Shown one piece after another: positions 1-11,616 of a DNA stretch of 64,000 nucleotides. Numbering within the stretch: the stretch's first letter is position 1; each line of letters starts with the position of its first letter. The DNA is taken from assembly GCA_902728285.1 (NCBI GenBank), contig CACVBU010000185.1:1358845-1422844 (forward strand). Direction: 5' to 3'. Made by a program: the position numbers and the translations under genes. The notes under the pieces were generated by a model. The model saw only the letters and a list, made by a program, of their open reading frames with translations, ran no database searches and was not told the origin of the DNA. Origin of the DNA: Clytia hemisphaerica. Taxonomy: Eukaryota > Cnidaria > Hydrozoa > Leptothecata > Clytiidae.

Positions 1-210
1 CCGGAAGAACAGGTAGAAGGGAGTCTTCTTGAGAGGAGACGACCCAAGCAAACAGCAAGTGCAAACTTTCTGGAAGAACAAAGACAACTCAACATGCAAC
101 TGACAGCCACCATTTCTGGTATGGAATTAAATATCCAAAATACATTGAAAGGATTGAATGAAAAAATCCAGCGACTGAAAGATTCTTTGAACGCAACAAG
201 ACTCCTTTGA
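1..210 (+). CDS. C-terminal end of an unrecognised coiled-coil protein (partial)
   Basis: Frame 1 is open from the first base of the window to a TGA at 208-210, giving 69 codons of the end of a longer protein or exon. The visible part is charged at first (several Arg and Lys near codons 8-18). It then has a heptad-like run rich in Leu, Ile, Met, Gln and Lys, suggesting a short coiled coil for oligomerisation. No family is recognisable and the start lies outside the window. It could also be a remnant of a transposon protein, since the surroundings are almost all mobile DNA. Only the open frame and its composition are seen; any role is unknown. Confidence 0.35.
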   Translation, partial: PEEQVEGSLLERRRPKQTASANFLEEQRQLNMQLTATISGMELNIQNTLKGLNEKIQRLKDSLNATRLL

Positions 211-646
211 AAACTGCGCTTATGTGCTTGTATTGTCGCGGAACAACACGAACACCAGTCGTATACGCCTTGTGTTGCAGCAAGTATGACAGATCAAGTT
301 GTATTCGTTGCAGAAATAACAATTTCTCCACAATAACGTTCAGTTTTTTGGATGAAGTGTTAAACATTATGCATAACAACAACATTTAACAGCTGTTAAC
401 AGTTAACATTTTCTGCTTTATTTGCTACATCTTCTGTTTACTATCCTCAGGTTAGAGAAGTTTTAGTTGGATATTCTTGATTAGATTATATACAATATAA
501 AATAATCACTTTGACTGCCTGATCTTATTCTCTTAATTTGCTTTTTATACTGGTCAGGGTACCTTTTTCAGTGTTGCAGAATTACTGACAGGGTATCTAA
601 AATTGCAAAATCCTGATCTGACAGGGGCGCAATTTCATGATGTGTG
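211..646. other. Left flank of the P-like element, no firm gene
   Basis: Apart from a 60-codon plus-strand frame at 207-389 with a cysteine pattern (C-x2-C, then CC, then C-x2-C), nothing convincing is present. That frame overlaps the stop of the preceding ORF and could be the zinc-binding tail of a decayed transposase, but it is too short to name. Confidence 0.4.
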
Positions 647-694
647 TCTGACCATAGTCATAATAAAGAGTTAGTCTGAAAGGACGGCCCGTAT
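647..694 (+). repeat. Left terminal inverted repeat of the P-like element
   Basis: This is the inverted partner of 10821-10868, with two mismatches in 48 bases. The zinc-finger gene starts 38 bases further in. Confidence 0.85.
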
Positions 695-731
695 GTTTTT
701 AACTCTATCAAAATAGACGGCCGTACAGAGG

Positions 732-1990
732 GTGCATAGAATTTTCAAAATGGCGGAAAGTGAAGGTGCTGACAGAGGTACTGATGCCACTGATGACTAC
801 AATTTCTTCGACGATGAAGAAATGAATGCTATTCTCCTTAACTTTGAGGTACCAGAAACACCACCTGAGACCAACAAAGTAAAATGTCTTCACTGTGACA
901 AGGTTTGTGTCTCTCAACGTGGCTTGAAGAGGCACATGACGAACCAGCATTCTGAGACGTCTCAGATTACTGAACCAGCAGCATCAACAAAACCATCATC
1001 ATCAAAACAAAAGCAACAGAAACCACCAGCTCAACAACTTTCTGCACCAAGTGAATTACTACCTGACACTTCTTTCATAAAGATCGTCAGGGGTATATTC
1101 CGAAGACTGGCTATAGATAAATGCTATCCAGAAACAACACGAAAACAATTTGAGACTCAGTATGATAAAATAACATACATATCCACGAGATCGCTATATG
1201 ATAATGTCCTAAACAATGTTGTTAAAAAGTTCAAAGGGGATACAGAAAAATTTTACCCACACTTTATAGAACATTTTGAAACCTGTGTCATTTATGACTT
1301 TCTGGACGACACAGGTAACACTCTCCTCATGTTTGAGTTGGCAAATGGTGTTTTGTCGTACCTTGCCAACTCAGAAATTGTGGATGACGACATAACTTTT
1401 GAAGATAAAAAGATAAATTTCGATCAAAAGGACAGAAAATTATTTTCAACCTTAGTGGCGTTGTAGTTGGAAATGTTTTCCGAAAAGTATGTTATTCCAA
1501 ACGTCCACGAATCAAAGGACGCTATGATGAACAATATTTGGCATTTTTGAAAGCTTGTAAATATCAAGAAGGTCAAGAAACCGATGTATCACATCATCGC
1601 CTTGTTAACCTTAACAATAGAGGTGGTTTGTGGAAAGTTAACAGGTCAATCTTCAACGTGTTCATGCTTGCAGAATCATATTTTGTGTCTGCAACAACTG
1701 ATCGGAAAGTTACAAGAATCAATGTTGAATATATTGTATCGTCGTTAATGGCAAACCCTTTCCACCTTGCCAATTTTAATTCAATCCGGCATAAAGCTGA
1801 AACTCCTGTGAAAAAGGAGATTGCAATGAACTTATTGGATGATCTTTTGACACTTTACGTACGAATTAGATCACATTCATTTGCAAAAGACAAAGTCCAG
1901 TCTCACAAAATGGCAAAAAATGTGACAAAATCAAAATCGTTGAGAGGGGAAATCAAAAGAAAATCTTCTTCTTTGGATAATGGACACTAA
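732..1990 (+). pseudogene. C2H2 zinc-finger protein of the P-like transposon, one frameshift
   Basis: The gene starts at ATG 732 (or ATG 750, in-frame) just inside the left TIR. An acidic N-terminus of about 50 residues precedes one C2H2 finger of the form C-x2-C-x12-H-x4-H (residues about 56-77). A Ser/Thr/Gln/Lys-rich linker and a helical domain of unknown type follow. The first frame stops at 1466. Reading resumes in another frame from about 1440, where GACAGAAAATTATT seems to have lost or gained one base in the A run, and continues to TAA at 1988-1990. The second part ends in a basic tail. Restoring one frame would give a protein of about 420 residues. Role is inferred: an accessory DNA-binding protein of the element. 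I do not recognise the C-terminal domain. Confidence 0.7.
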
Positions 1991-2420
1991 TGTTTTGTTA
2001 TTTGTTCACCTGTAGCCTGATTTCTAACACAGCAGACCTATTTTTTTCTACATTTATGTCTTTTTTGTTGTGATGTATTGGAAACTTTTTGCATTTGAAA
2101 TTAACATCATACTTTCATCGCGATAAGAGGGGTTTTATGGTCACTTTTGATAAACAGTCTGTTTCTGCACAAGTTAAACATGTGTTAACTAAAATTAGCG
2201 AGCTGTGTAAGAAGGTCAAACATAGAAAATTTACAACCAACTTTGTCAAGTTTTTTTAAATACTATACTCAGCTTACAGTTAAGGTATAACGAGATAACT
2301 GGTTTATTTATGAAAACTGTAAGATACTAAATTTTTTTTCAGGCTGAAATTTTATTTTGAATGCATCAAAATCACACATTTAAAAACCAAAAATTTACAA
2401 GACTTCAATCGATTATCTTT
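1991..2420. other. AT-rich spacer, nothing seen
   Basis: Downstream of the zinc-finger gene the sequence is AT-rich with short T runs and no long open frame or repeat that I can support. Confidence 0.4.
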
Positions 2421-2493
2421 GTCATGGTAGATTAAAGTTCTAGTCCAAAATTTTAATAATAAGAGGATCCAGGTTCGACCCCTGGCCATGACA
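2421..2493 (+). other. tRNA-like sequence (decayed tRNA or SINE head)
   Basis: A 73-base stretch has a perfect 7-bp acceptor stem (GTCATGG with CCATGAC), a discriminator A, and a T arm CCAGG-TTCGACC-CCTGG. This includes a perfect Pol III B box, GGTTCGACCCC. A 4-bp D stem (GATT with AGTC, one G-T pair) can be drawn, but the D loop lacks the GG pair and the anticodon stem does not pair. It is therefore either a dying tRNA gene or the head of a tRNA-derived SINE, not a confident functional tRNA. No anticodon is assigned. Confidence 0.45.
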
Positions 2494-2595
2494 GTTGCTC
2501 TTTGACGCACAACCTCATTATATATTGTAAAAATCCTATCGAATTTAATGACACTGTCACCAAACTTCAAGCTCTAGTAGAGGGCATTTTGTAAA

Positions 2596-3224
2596 ATCGC
2601 TCGACTGTTTTGTTAGAAGCACTTGTTATACATTTTTGGAAAGCTAAGGGGTAGGGGAATCGAAATTACTATGTTTCCAATTTTTTTTCGGACACTTTGG
2701 TGTGATTTTCGGACAAATATGACGGTCTCAGGCAAAAATCATAGGGTTAAAAATTAATGAAAATTTTAGCTCAAGAAAACGGAGACCTGTTGTATATTTT
2801 TGGAAAGCTCTCAAAAAATTAGGATTAGAGATATATTGCAAGTATAGGTGATTTCAGTACCTAACTCGAGATATTGAGCTTCAAAAAGCGTAAAAACTGG
2901 ACAAAATAGCTGTTTCTGGCTGAAAAACACGGTTTTCAAGGGTTAATATCTCGAGTTAGGTACAGAAATCACCTATACTTGCAATATATCTCTAATCTTA
3001 ATTTTTTGAGAGCTTTCCAAAAATATACAACAGGTCTCTTTTTACTCGAGCTAAAATTTTCATTAATTTTTAACCCTATGATTTTTGCCTGAGACCGTCA
3101 TATTTGTCCGAAAATCACACCAAAGTGTCCAAAAAAAAATTGGAAACATAGTAATTGCGATTCCCCTACCCCTTAGCTTTCCAAAAATGTATAACAAGTG
3201 CTTCTAACAAAACAGTCAAGCGAT
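2596..3224. repeat. Giant imperfect palindrome with 280-bp arms
   Basis: Bases 2596-2875 and 2945-3224 are inverted copies of each other with only scattered mismatches, separated by about 69 bases. Matching landmarks are TTAGAAGCACTTGTTATAC on the left and its complement near 3190-3210, and TACCTAACTCGAGATATT at the inner ends. It has no coding content. It would fold into a long hairpin. Such structures are typical of foldback-type non-autonomous elements or of inverted duplications. Confidence 0.85.
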
Positions 3225-4380
3225 TCCAAAAAATCGAACAAAATTCCCCCTACTACTCTACAACACTATTAAATAGCATTGGGAACGAGAACAATTTGGT
3301 GGTTTTCATTAAAAACTAGGAAAATATAAGTTCTAATATAGTTCTTACTTTCAGTTATCGTCAAAACTAAATACTTTACTCATTCACCAAAATTATTTTA
3401 ACAAAGTAATTATAGCCTTTTAGTGTATTTTAACAAAATCGAAATCAAAAACTTTGCGAAACCTATCATACCTTGAAAATACTGTATACCCAGACTTTGA
3501 ACAAAAAATCCTTACTATTCAAAGATTCTGTTTTCTGTACAAAGCCCAAAAATTAGTTTGTATGAAGCAAAACTATATTAGTGCTACTGTTTATTACTAA
3601 ACAAAATCCAACTATACATTCAAAAAACAAAAATTTACAAGTATACACCTAAAAATATAGAAATTTCAACAATAAATAACAAGAAAAATAAACTGTTTAT
3701 CTTAACTTTGATTTCCTTTTTCGTTTATAAATGAGAATTTCATAGAGTGATATAAAATAGAATAATTTATCTAGATTATTATCAAAGAAGTGTTATTTTC
3801 TAAATGTACATATATACTGCTTATCTTTTGTTATTTTTTTTATTAAGGTATTGTTTGAATTCCTTAAAAAGTAAGAAAATACTATTTCTTCAAAAGCTCT
3901 CAAAAAACTACTCAGTCACTTTCTTTTTTCCCTAAGTGTTTTGAAGACTTTACTTCAAGATAATTTTCGCAGAGTTTTGAGAGTTTGAGCCTAAATGAAA
4001 TAAGGTGCATAAAAAAATGCTAACTTTAAATGCTCCTTTATAAAAAAGTAATTCGTTTCAATAAAAGGTGTTTTGTGTTTCGGTTTCTAATGTAATTGAA
4101 AAATTTAAATTATTTTGAGCTGATTCGAATAACAACCTTTCAAAGAACTCTTTAATCAAAACACTTTCATTTTCTCCAGACGACATTTCAGACAATATTA
4201 TACTGCCCATCAAACTAGGGAGATAACCTTTAATTATTTCAAATGAAGATAATTTAAGCGGCTTTTATATTACCTCTTATTTTCTGAGCTCAAGCGATTA
4301 TCAAGGCCTATTCTTTTTTAAAAAACAAAAATAAGCACAAAAATCAAAACAATATAATCTACTTTACTCCAGCAAAAATT
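3225..4380. other. AT-rich stretch without recognisable features
   Basis: Very AT-rich sequence between the palindrome and the LINE. I see no open frame, tandem repeat or RNA gene here. Confidence 0.4.
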
Positions 4381-7300
4381 GGCCACTCAGGCAGACCGTA
4401 CGGAGGGAATATAAATGCTCATTAGAAAAACAGTTAAATACCAAAAATTAGATCTCATCCTACGTGAAGAATTTACAACCATTGTCAAATTAACAACAAA
4501 CCAATCATCCTTACTAGTTGCAGGAGTCTATCTACAAACAGTATCAAACAAACCAGACTACATAAACATTTATCAGAGCCAGCTTGCAACTATCAGTGGA
4601 ACCCTTCAAAAATTTGAGAGTACTTGCGAATTCATCATAATTGGGGACTTTCAATGCTGCCCATCAGAGATACCGAATCGACCATCAAATCGTCTTGGCA
4701 GACCAAATCAACTTACACCTCACCTTGACACATTCATCCAGACACATGAAGCTTACCCTGTAGACATATACGAGGCTACTGGGCCAACGTACACTTACTT
4801 ACCATCACGATACTCTGCAGAATTATTCATACATTGATCACATAATAATATCTACGAACCTTATGAATGCTGTTAGAGACACCAGTGTCATTGATATATC
4901 GTTCCTAAACACCAGTGAATCATCTCCCTGTCACATTAATTATCCAACTACCGGAGAACCATACTCACAATGTGGACAGAGACAAAGAAAACTATCACAG
5001 CGGAGACTACCTCCCCACCTACGTCTGGAAAAACGAAAAATTCATCGAAAAATATCATACGATAATCTCAGATACCGTATCAGATTTTATACTAAATGAC
5101 AATCTATTGCAGAGTGTTTCAGAAATACACTCCATACTCAAGGACTCTGCTATACAAGCACATAACAGTCTCAACGAGAGCAGAAATTTCCACTTCTTCA
5201 AGTCAAAACCGTGGTGGAATACTGAGCTTACCAAAAAGAAAAAAACACTTCATAACTTCTTCAACATTTGGAAATCTGAAGGCTTCAAAAAAGGTACCAC
5301 ATCGCACGCAAGATACTGCTTTGCCAGGAAAGAATTCCGTAAAGAAATAAAGAAATGCCAAAACCAATCTACAACTGAACATTACGTGAATGTCGAGAAA
5401 ATAAAAAACCTTAATCCAAAGAAATACTGGCAAAAAATCCGACAATCAAAGAAACATGACCAGAAACTCTTCACAATTAACAATCGAACCGATATACCAG
5501 GAATTACGAATGAATTCAAAGATCATTTCAGGGACATTCTAAATACACCTAGGGTACCAGACATCAACAATGCTGAATCGAATGACAAGCTACTAAACCT
5601 ACTAAACGACCTTGAACAGCAAAACAACGAACCCTTTCACGTCACAGAGGAAGACATCAGAATAGCTACCTCTAGTCTCAATAATAACAAAACTTACGAT
5701 CCTCACGATTTGAAAGCCGAGCACTTTAAGTACGCGCCACCAGAGCTGCATAATCTCTTAGCCTCACTCACGAATCGCATCATGGTAAACCAGGAATTAC
5801 CAGCATCATTGTCAACCTCCATAATCATTCCCCTTGCAAAATCGTTTAACAAACCGCTCAACGATGGGAACAACTATAGAGGAATCAGTCTCACACCAAT
5901 CCTGACCAAAGTTATTGAGAAAACCATTTTAAATAAGTGTCCAAACATTAAACAACACAACAATATGCAATTTGGCTTTGCAGAAAATTCCTCTACGATT
6001 CATGCAGAATTATTTATCAAGGAAACAATTGTAAAATATAACACAGAGAAAACACCAGTATACCTATGCAGCTTGGATGCTGAAAAAGCTTTTGACACTT
6101 GTAATTGGTTTAAACTATTTACTCTGCTTCACAAGCAACAGATCGTCCCAAACGTTGTCCTCAAATTCTTGATCAAATCTTATCTACAAGGAGACGCCAC
6201 AGTTAGATACAGAAATCAATACTCTGACTCGTTCACATTCTCGCAAGGTGTTAGACAGGGATCAATACTCTCGCCATTCCTTTATAACCATTATACCGAA
6301 AAATTGATCGAAAACATTCAAAACATGGGTGTAGGAACAATGCTTCCTGGAGACATTAACACATCCATAGTTACCTTTGCAGATGACATTATCCTATCAA
6401 GTCCGACCCTAAGACAGTTACAAGAAATGTTGGACGTATGTTTCAGCTTTGGCAAGCAGCATGGTCTCAAGTTCAATCAAACCAAAACACAATTTGTAAT
6501 TACTGGCCCCTGCCCTATCCAGGAACCAACGCTCATCTTGGAGGGTAACCCAATTACACCACAGCAGGAAATGAAACACCTTGGCTTCAAGTGGGGGACC
6601 CAGGGAAGACAGTTGACCCTTGGGAATCATATCCACCACCGATTATCCGACTTATGGGCAACAACTTCATCCCTTATATCGTCTGGAATCCGCTGGACGC
6701 ATCCTGCCACCGTGTCAACTATCATAAAGAGTGTCGTCATACCGAAGCTATTGTACGGAATTGGGTTCACAACCCTGACAAAATCTTTCCAATCATTCAT
6801 GAACTCACAACCAAGGAGCGCTGCTAAGTCTTTGTGGGGATTATCGAAACACTGCAAAAACGACCTGAACAAATATTTTGATTTATATGACCTGACAACG
6901 GCAATCGATACTCGTAAGCTTAAGCTTCTACAACAGCTGATGAAAAACGAGACTTCAAAGCGCTACCTGCTAACCGCTTTAATGGATGGAAACTCCCACA
7001 CAGTATCCCACATAATCGAAATTTGCGACAGTTATGGTCTTAATGTTCTTAGTATGTTACTGGGCAATCGCTTTGAATTTGGAAACAATATCCAATTGTT
7101 GGATCACACGTCTAAAATGACATTACATAATTTGTTGACAAACTGGAACTTGAGCAAAAAAGAGGAACTTAAAAATTTGTTAGAATCCAATATTATCAGA
7201 TCTTAGGCTACTTCATATATTTTATTTTTATTACAACGTCTTTATCACTTTAGCTACTCTTGATGATTTCAGCCAAACCAACGATAACTCTCTATCTAAG

Positions 7301-7951
7301 TTATCTATTTCGTCCAGCTTTCTGATCCTTTGCATGCCCTCATTTTCCATGAGCTCTCTAACATCCTAACATCAAGTGCAAACTCAATTACATTTGAATT
7401 GAGAAACTCATTTTAATTCCTTAATCTCAGACAAAATCAGACTACATTTGAGAAACTCATTCTAATTTCTTGTATGTCCTTGTATTTTGCGAGCTTAATT
7501 TTGAGGAACTCATGCCTAGACACCAGGCTTATTTTGTCCTAATATATTCATAATATATATATTTTTTTTCACATAATTTCATTGGTCTCTTTCCACTTTG
7601 GACAGCCTTATGCTCCTATAATCAACCTATATATGGGCTTGTCTCTGTGAGTTTTACTTCTAGGAAGTCCCTTGAGCCAATACTTTTTTCTTTTTTTTAG
7701 CTCAGACATTTTCTTGTTGTGCTTTGGCCTAGCCATTTTCTTACTCTAACCCTTCGTATACATAATTTCTTTCCCCCTAATTCCAACAATCCATCTCTAA
7801 TCAAGTCAAGTAGCAGAGGGCATGAGATCTTATAATTCAAGATAGATTTATTTATTTTACGTCAAAAAAGAAATTTTTAACCATTGTACTATTTGAGTAT
7901 GTGTAGATATACCCCTTTGGGTGATTAAAAGAGAAAGATTATTATTATTAA
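4381..7951 (+). mobile_element. 5'-truncated LINE inside the P-like element
   Basis: A non-LTR retrotransposon is recognised from an endonuclease remnant, a reverse transcriptase and a 3' tail of ATT units (about 7938-7951). The 5' limit near 4381 is approximate; no target duplication was found. It lies between the two genes of the P-like transposon and so inserted after that element. The roughly 730 bases after the RT stop at 7206 are its 3' untranslated region, T-rich and without a gene. Confidence 0.7.
4415..7206 (+). pseudogene. LINE ORF2: endonuclease and reverse transcriptase, frameshifted
   Basis: The protein would nick DNA and copy the LINE RNA by target-primed reverse transcription. 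The first frame (4415-4837) carries the middle of an APE-type endonuclease, including the IIGDFQ motif. The S-x-I-D-H-I-I-I-S and H-L-P-V motifs follow in two other frames near 4826-4920, so at least two frameshifts split the endonuclease. From 4915 to the stop at 7206 the RT domain is open: SLDAEKAFD, the FSQGVRQGSILSPFLY block and the catalytic T-F-A-D-D motif are intact. The N-terminal endonuclease residues are missing, so the copy is dead. Clade is uncertain; the CR1/L2/jockey-like group is the best guess. Confidence 0.75.
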
Positions 7952-8039
7952 AACTAAAAACTTGGATAATTTAAAGTTATTATCATAACAAAAATACTAT
8001 ATCAATGCAACAATATTCATAAACAGTAAAAAGGTAATA

Positions 8040-10656
8040 TTACTCAGTGACCCTTTGTTTCTTAAACATGGGCTCATTAGACATTTCTACAAAAGAATGA
8101 TCAACACCACCACTATTTCCTCCTTCAATTGATCGACAAACATTCTGATTTCTTATACTGTTATCATTATAACCAGCATCAAACAAAGATAGATTCTCCT
8201 TTCATGAGCCTAATGATCGTTGCCTCCCAAAATAATTTTCAAGTGGGTCTTGGTGAAAATGCTCAGTAAGAACAAATTTACACTTAACAGTATCCAAAAG
8301 ATATTCAACACAATCAATAACTGATTTCACAGTGATTTGCAGTCCCTCGTAGGTTTGCCAAGAAATAAACATTTTAGCTTTGGCAGTTTTGTCAAACTTG
8401 CCTTCACGATTATTAATAGACTCAAGCCATTTTTTGAAATAACCAAGAAAATGATCCTTCAACCATTTAATACGACCATCGTTTGATTTGTAAATAGGCT
8501 TATTGTTTTCCTTCAATTTTTTCTTGGCCTCTAATGTTCATGATATCAAAAAATGTATCCATCATCAAACAAAAATCAGATGTGGATTTTGCCTCAGGAA
8601 CATATTCAAATGATTACCTACAGTTTGACTCAGAACTTGAGTTGCGAGTTTTACATTCATGAGAGAATACGGTGTTAATTTGATATGCTCAGTGGTAAGC
8701 TTTGGTAGATAGTGTAATCCACTTTCCTGATCGTTGTAAAAAGCATCACTAATATTACCATTATTCCACATGTATCTACTATTTCTCCCTGCACCTGAGT
8801 TAGATAGACAATTTCGTGCAGTTTTCATTAAGTGGGGTGGATCTGAAATAAAATGGATGTACCTGTTGTCAGTACTAAATCGGTTTTTAGTTTTATATGT
8901 AACATCCTTATCCTCCGATCCTTCAAGTTTGGCATGCATCCTGAAAAACTTTCTGTTAGAAGACGCACCATCACAGGTGACAGCAAGGACTTTCAATTTA
9001 CAACTCAACTCAAGGATGCCAGTGGCTTTCCAGAAAATTGCAAAAAGTTGACTCGAATTTGCTCCATCTGTGCCGAATGTAGCAAAACTAAATTTGATAG
9101 GGTTGATTATTCCTCTCACCATAACAACAAGGATGTGAGTAGCAATAGTTTCTATGTTCTCAAAAGATGCACTATTCAATACAATATCGCCCAAATCCAC
9201 ATAACCAATCAACTCTCCAGAGTGCTTGGCAAACACAAGGTTTTCTTGAATTTTCATCTCGTCAAGTAAAATGCAAATATATTTCTCATCATCAGTAAAA
9301 TTAGCAATCTTTCCTTTTAGCTCATCAATAATCTCACTATTAAATCCACGTTGTGGTCGAATATAGTTCTTATAATGGCGAAGTCTACGTTCACTTGGAA
9401 GGACGAGGATACCTGTTCCTGTTTTGGGGTCATGTCGTAAGTCTTTGTAAGCAGATGCTGACTTTGCATGTAGACTGAGACAGTATTTGATGATAGAAGG
9501 GTGGTAACGGACTCCTGATGGTGAACACTTGATATACTGTTGTTGTTGTTCCCAGAAAGATTTCATGAAAGGTGAAATCTCCTGAGAATCTGTACGAGAC
9601 ATAATTGACTTTAAATCGTTATCAAGAGTATCATCTACTGGGAGACTATTTTTGGCTAGTTCCTTATGAAGCTTTTCAATTTCAGTTTTTAATTCCTTAA
9701 TTTCAATACGTAGTCCTTGCACTGTAACCTTTAACCTAGAAGATGATGCTGAAGATAAGGGAGCATTTGGTTTTAACGGCTCCAGTGATTTTGCTTTCTT
9801 CCTCTCCTCATAACTTTCATGTTGCTTAGTTTTCAATAAACAGGTTTTGCAAATGTCACTTTGACTCAGAATTTGACAGTCTTTTGGTCGTAGAAACTCT
9901 GTCATCAGCATTTACATCATAAAGTTTCTTGGGCACAGGGTGTCGTAAAATAGCATCAGAAGAGTAGGAGACGCCACGACAAACAAACAAATGTTCTATT
10001 GAGCGTGTCAGAGGGCTCAGATATGTAGATTTCATAGAACTATAGCCAATATCAGTGTTTGATTGTGGCACAAGCCAATTAAAAACAAGTATGAAAAAGT
10101 CAAGATTTTCTTTCACTCTAATCTCAAATTTTGGAACTGAATGTATGGAATCATGCAACAAGATTGACGTTTCACTAGCTGCCTCATTATTCTTGATTGT
10201 CCAATCAGGCAACTTTAATTTCTCAATACGGGTTGTGAAGTTTTCATAAGATGTAAAGCAGTCAAGGTTTGCATTGGGTGGTGCAGTTGGGGCTGATGAT
10301 GTTGCAAGTTCTCGTTTAGATATGCTACTTGTACTTCTTGGGGACACTTCAACTTTTGGATGTGACTTGGATGGTAAACGTAGAGTTGGCAATGCACCAG
10401 GTTTCCTTGTTGTTTTTGTTTCATGCTTCAGTAGGTCTTCTTCTCTGCAATGAAGTTCACAAGTATGAAGTGTTCGATTCTTAATTTGCTTTCCAAGCTT
10501 TTCATCAATGACTCTGTCTTTAGTAATAATGTTCACAATTTTGTCTCTCCATTTTGTAGAGAATTCATCATGTCCAGTAGGAACACGAAAGTTTGAAAGT
10601 TCTTTATGATTTCTGTTAGTAGAGCATCCATATATGGAACAATTTGCACCAGACAT
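8040..10656 (-). pseudogene. THAP-domain P-element transposase, multiple frameshifts
   Basis: The start is ATG at 10656. Residues 1 to about 90 form a THAP finger (C-x4-C near residue 6, then W, then C-x2-H), the DNA-binding domain of P-type transposases and THAP9. A second segment (9911-8565) has a leucine-rich helix and then the RNase H-like core, with Asp in LLDEM and in CDGASSN. The C-terminal segment 8516-8202 has the family signature LTEHFHQDPLENYFGRQRS. Breaks: a frameshift near 9898; two compensating frameshifts near 8608 and 8540 enclosing an out-of-frame piece that reads TSDFCLMMDTFFDIMNIRG; and an in-frame TGA at about 8202. Beyond that TGA the same frame stays open to TAA at 8040-8042, probably the true end. 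It lies just inside the right TIR, convergent with the zinc-finger gene. Confidence 0.85.
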
Positions 10657-10820
10657 AATATTTTCTCTTCATTTTGAATGAAGAGGTTACAACCTCTCAA
10701 CACTGCTCACCATATTTAATTTTTTGAAATCGAAAGTGGCTGATGCACTCAAAAATGGCCTGGGAACGATAAACAAACGCGGATCGAGTTTCTATCGTGA
10801 AAACAATAGAAAACGGCCCG

Positions 10821-10868
10821 ATACGGGCCGTCCTTCCAGACTAACTCTTTATTATGACTATGGTCTGA
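10821..10868 (-). repeat. Right terminal inverted repeat of the P-like element
   Basis: Inverted partner of 647-694. It is preceded by a local GC-rich palindrome (CGGCCCGATACGGGCCG) at its inner edge. Confidence 0.85.
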
Positions 10869-11347
10869 CAGGATCTGCTTTTGCCGTTTTTTCATGTAGA
10901 GTTCTTTTGCAAATCGTTTTGACGCGGCGGTGAGCAGACCCCTGCGAGGGGCGAACACCTTTTTGCAAATACTTATCGCACGGCCAACACAGGGGCTTTG
11001 CTGCTGTTGTCTCGAACCACACGCCCACCATTGCGCCCTCTTAAAGGGATCGAGGCTAATTTCAAAGATACCTCTATTGAACTATTTAGAATAAATGTTC
11101 AGCTGAATAGTGGTACTAACAACATTGTTTCCAGATTTTGATTCAGATTTTTTATTTCAACTGTTATGTTTTGTTTCTTCCCATATCGTTGAGACATTCC
11201 GCTGTAGGCTTAGAACAGCTGTAGAACAGAAAATTAGTCTCCTTGACATCCTCTCGTCCTCTTTGTAAAAGCGTCGTTTTAAAGCTTATACTTGCAAAAT
11301 AGTCCTTTCAAACCTAGACTTCATCAGTTCTGATTTTGAGAACCTTA
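10869..11347. other. Right flank of the P-like element, no gene seen
   Basis: A moderately GC-richer patch (10920-11050) is followed by AT-rich sequence. No open frame or repeat is supported. Confidence 0.35.
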
Positions 11348-11614
11348 CCGTAGGATCACATAAGATTCCGATTCCTGCTATAGCATTCCACGTGCCACTT
11401 GAAAACAGATGATAGTTAGTTCTGACTAGTTGAAAACAATGAAATAAGTTGGCCGATTATAAAAATAATCAAAACATTTTTTGCGTTTTATGATTTGCCA
11501 GCTTGGATTAATTCACTTTTTTCTGCCGGTATGCTTGGGAAAACTAGCGGAATGGTCCTGGAAAAGCGCCAGTAATGCTAGAGCGGGAATCGGAATCTTA
11601 TGTGATCCTACTGT
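11348..11614. mobile_element. 267-bp MITE, TA-flanked
   Basis: Inverted ends read C(C/A)GTAGGATCACATAAG and continue into ATTCCGATTCC on both sides (left arm from 11348, right arm ending at 11614). Both ends are flanked by TA (11346-11347 and 11615-11616), as expected for a Tc1/mariner-type target site. It has no coding capacity. The internal sequence around GATTTGCCAGCTTGG resembles the element at 43067-43306. Confidence 0.65.
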
Positions 11615-11616
11615 AA

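Larger units (their letters stand above)
647..10868. mobile_element. P-like DNA transposon with 48-bp terminal inverted repeats, composite
   Basis: Bases 647-694 and 10821-10868 are inverted copies of each other, matching at 46 of 48 positions. Both contain the core GACCATAGTCATAATAAAG and both read inwards into GGACGGCCCGTAT. Between them, converging from the two ends, are a C2H2 zinc-finger gene (plus strand) and a THAP-domain P transposase (minus strand). The interior also holds a tRNA-like sequence, a giant palindrome and a LINE, which inflate the element to about 10.2 kb. No clean 8-bp target duplication was found, so the exact outer ends may be a few bases off. The transposase class is known to use THAP-mediated TIR binding. 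Assigning the C2H2 gene to the same element is inference from the shared TIR boundaries. Confidence 0.8.

Noticed and set aside
2421-2493. Functional tRNA gene
   Set aside because: The anticodon stem does not pair and the D loop lacks conserved bases.
8770-9269. Plus-strand frames opposite the P transposase
   Set aside because: Antisense shadows of the conserved minus-strand transposase core.
618-10872. CTGACAGG at both ends as target duplication of the P-like element
   Set aside because: On the right it overlaps the TIR itself and on the left it lies 21 bases outside it, so the positions do not correspond.
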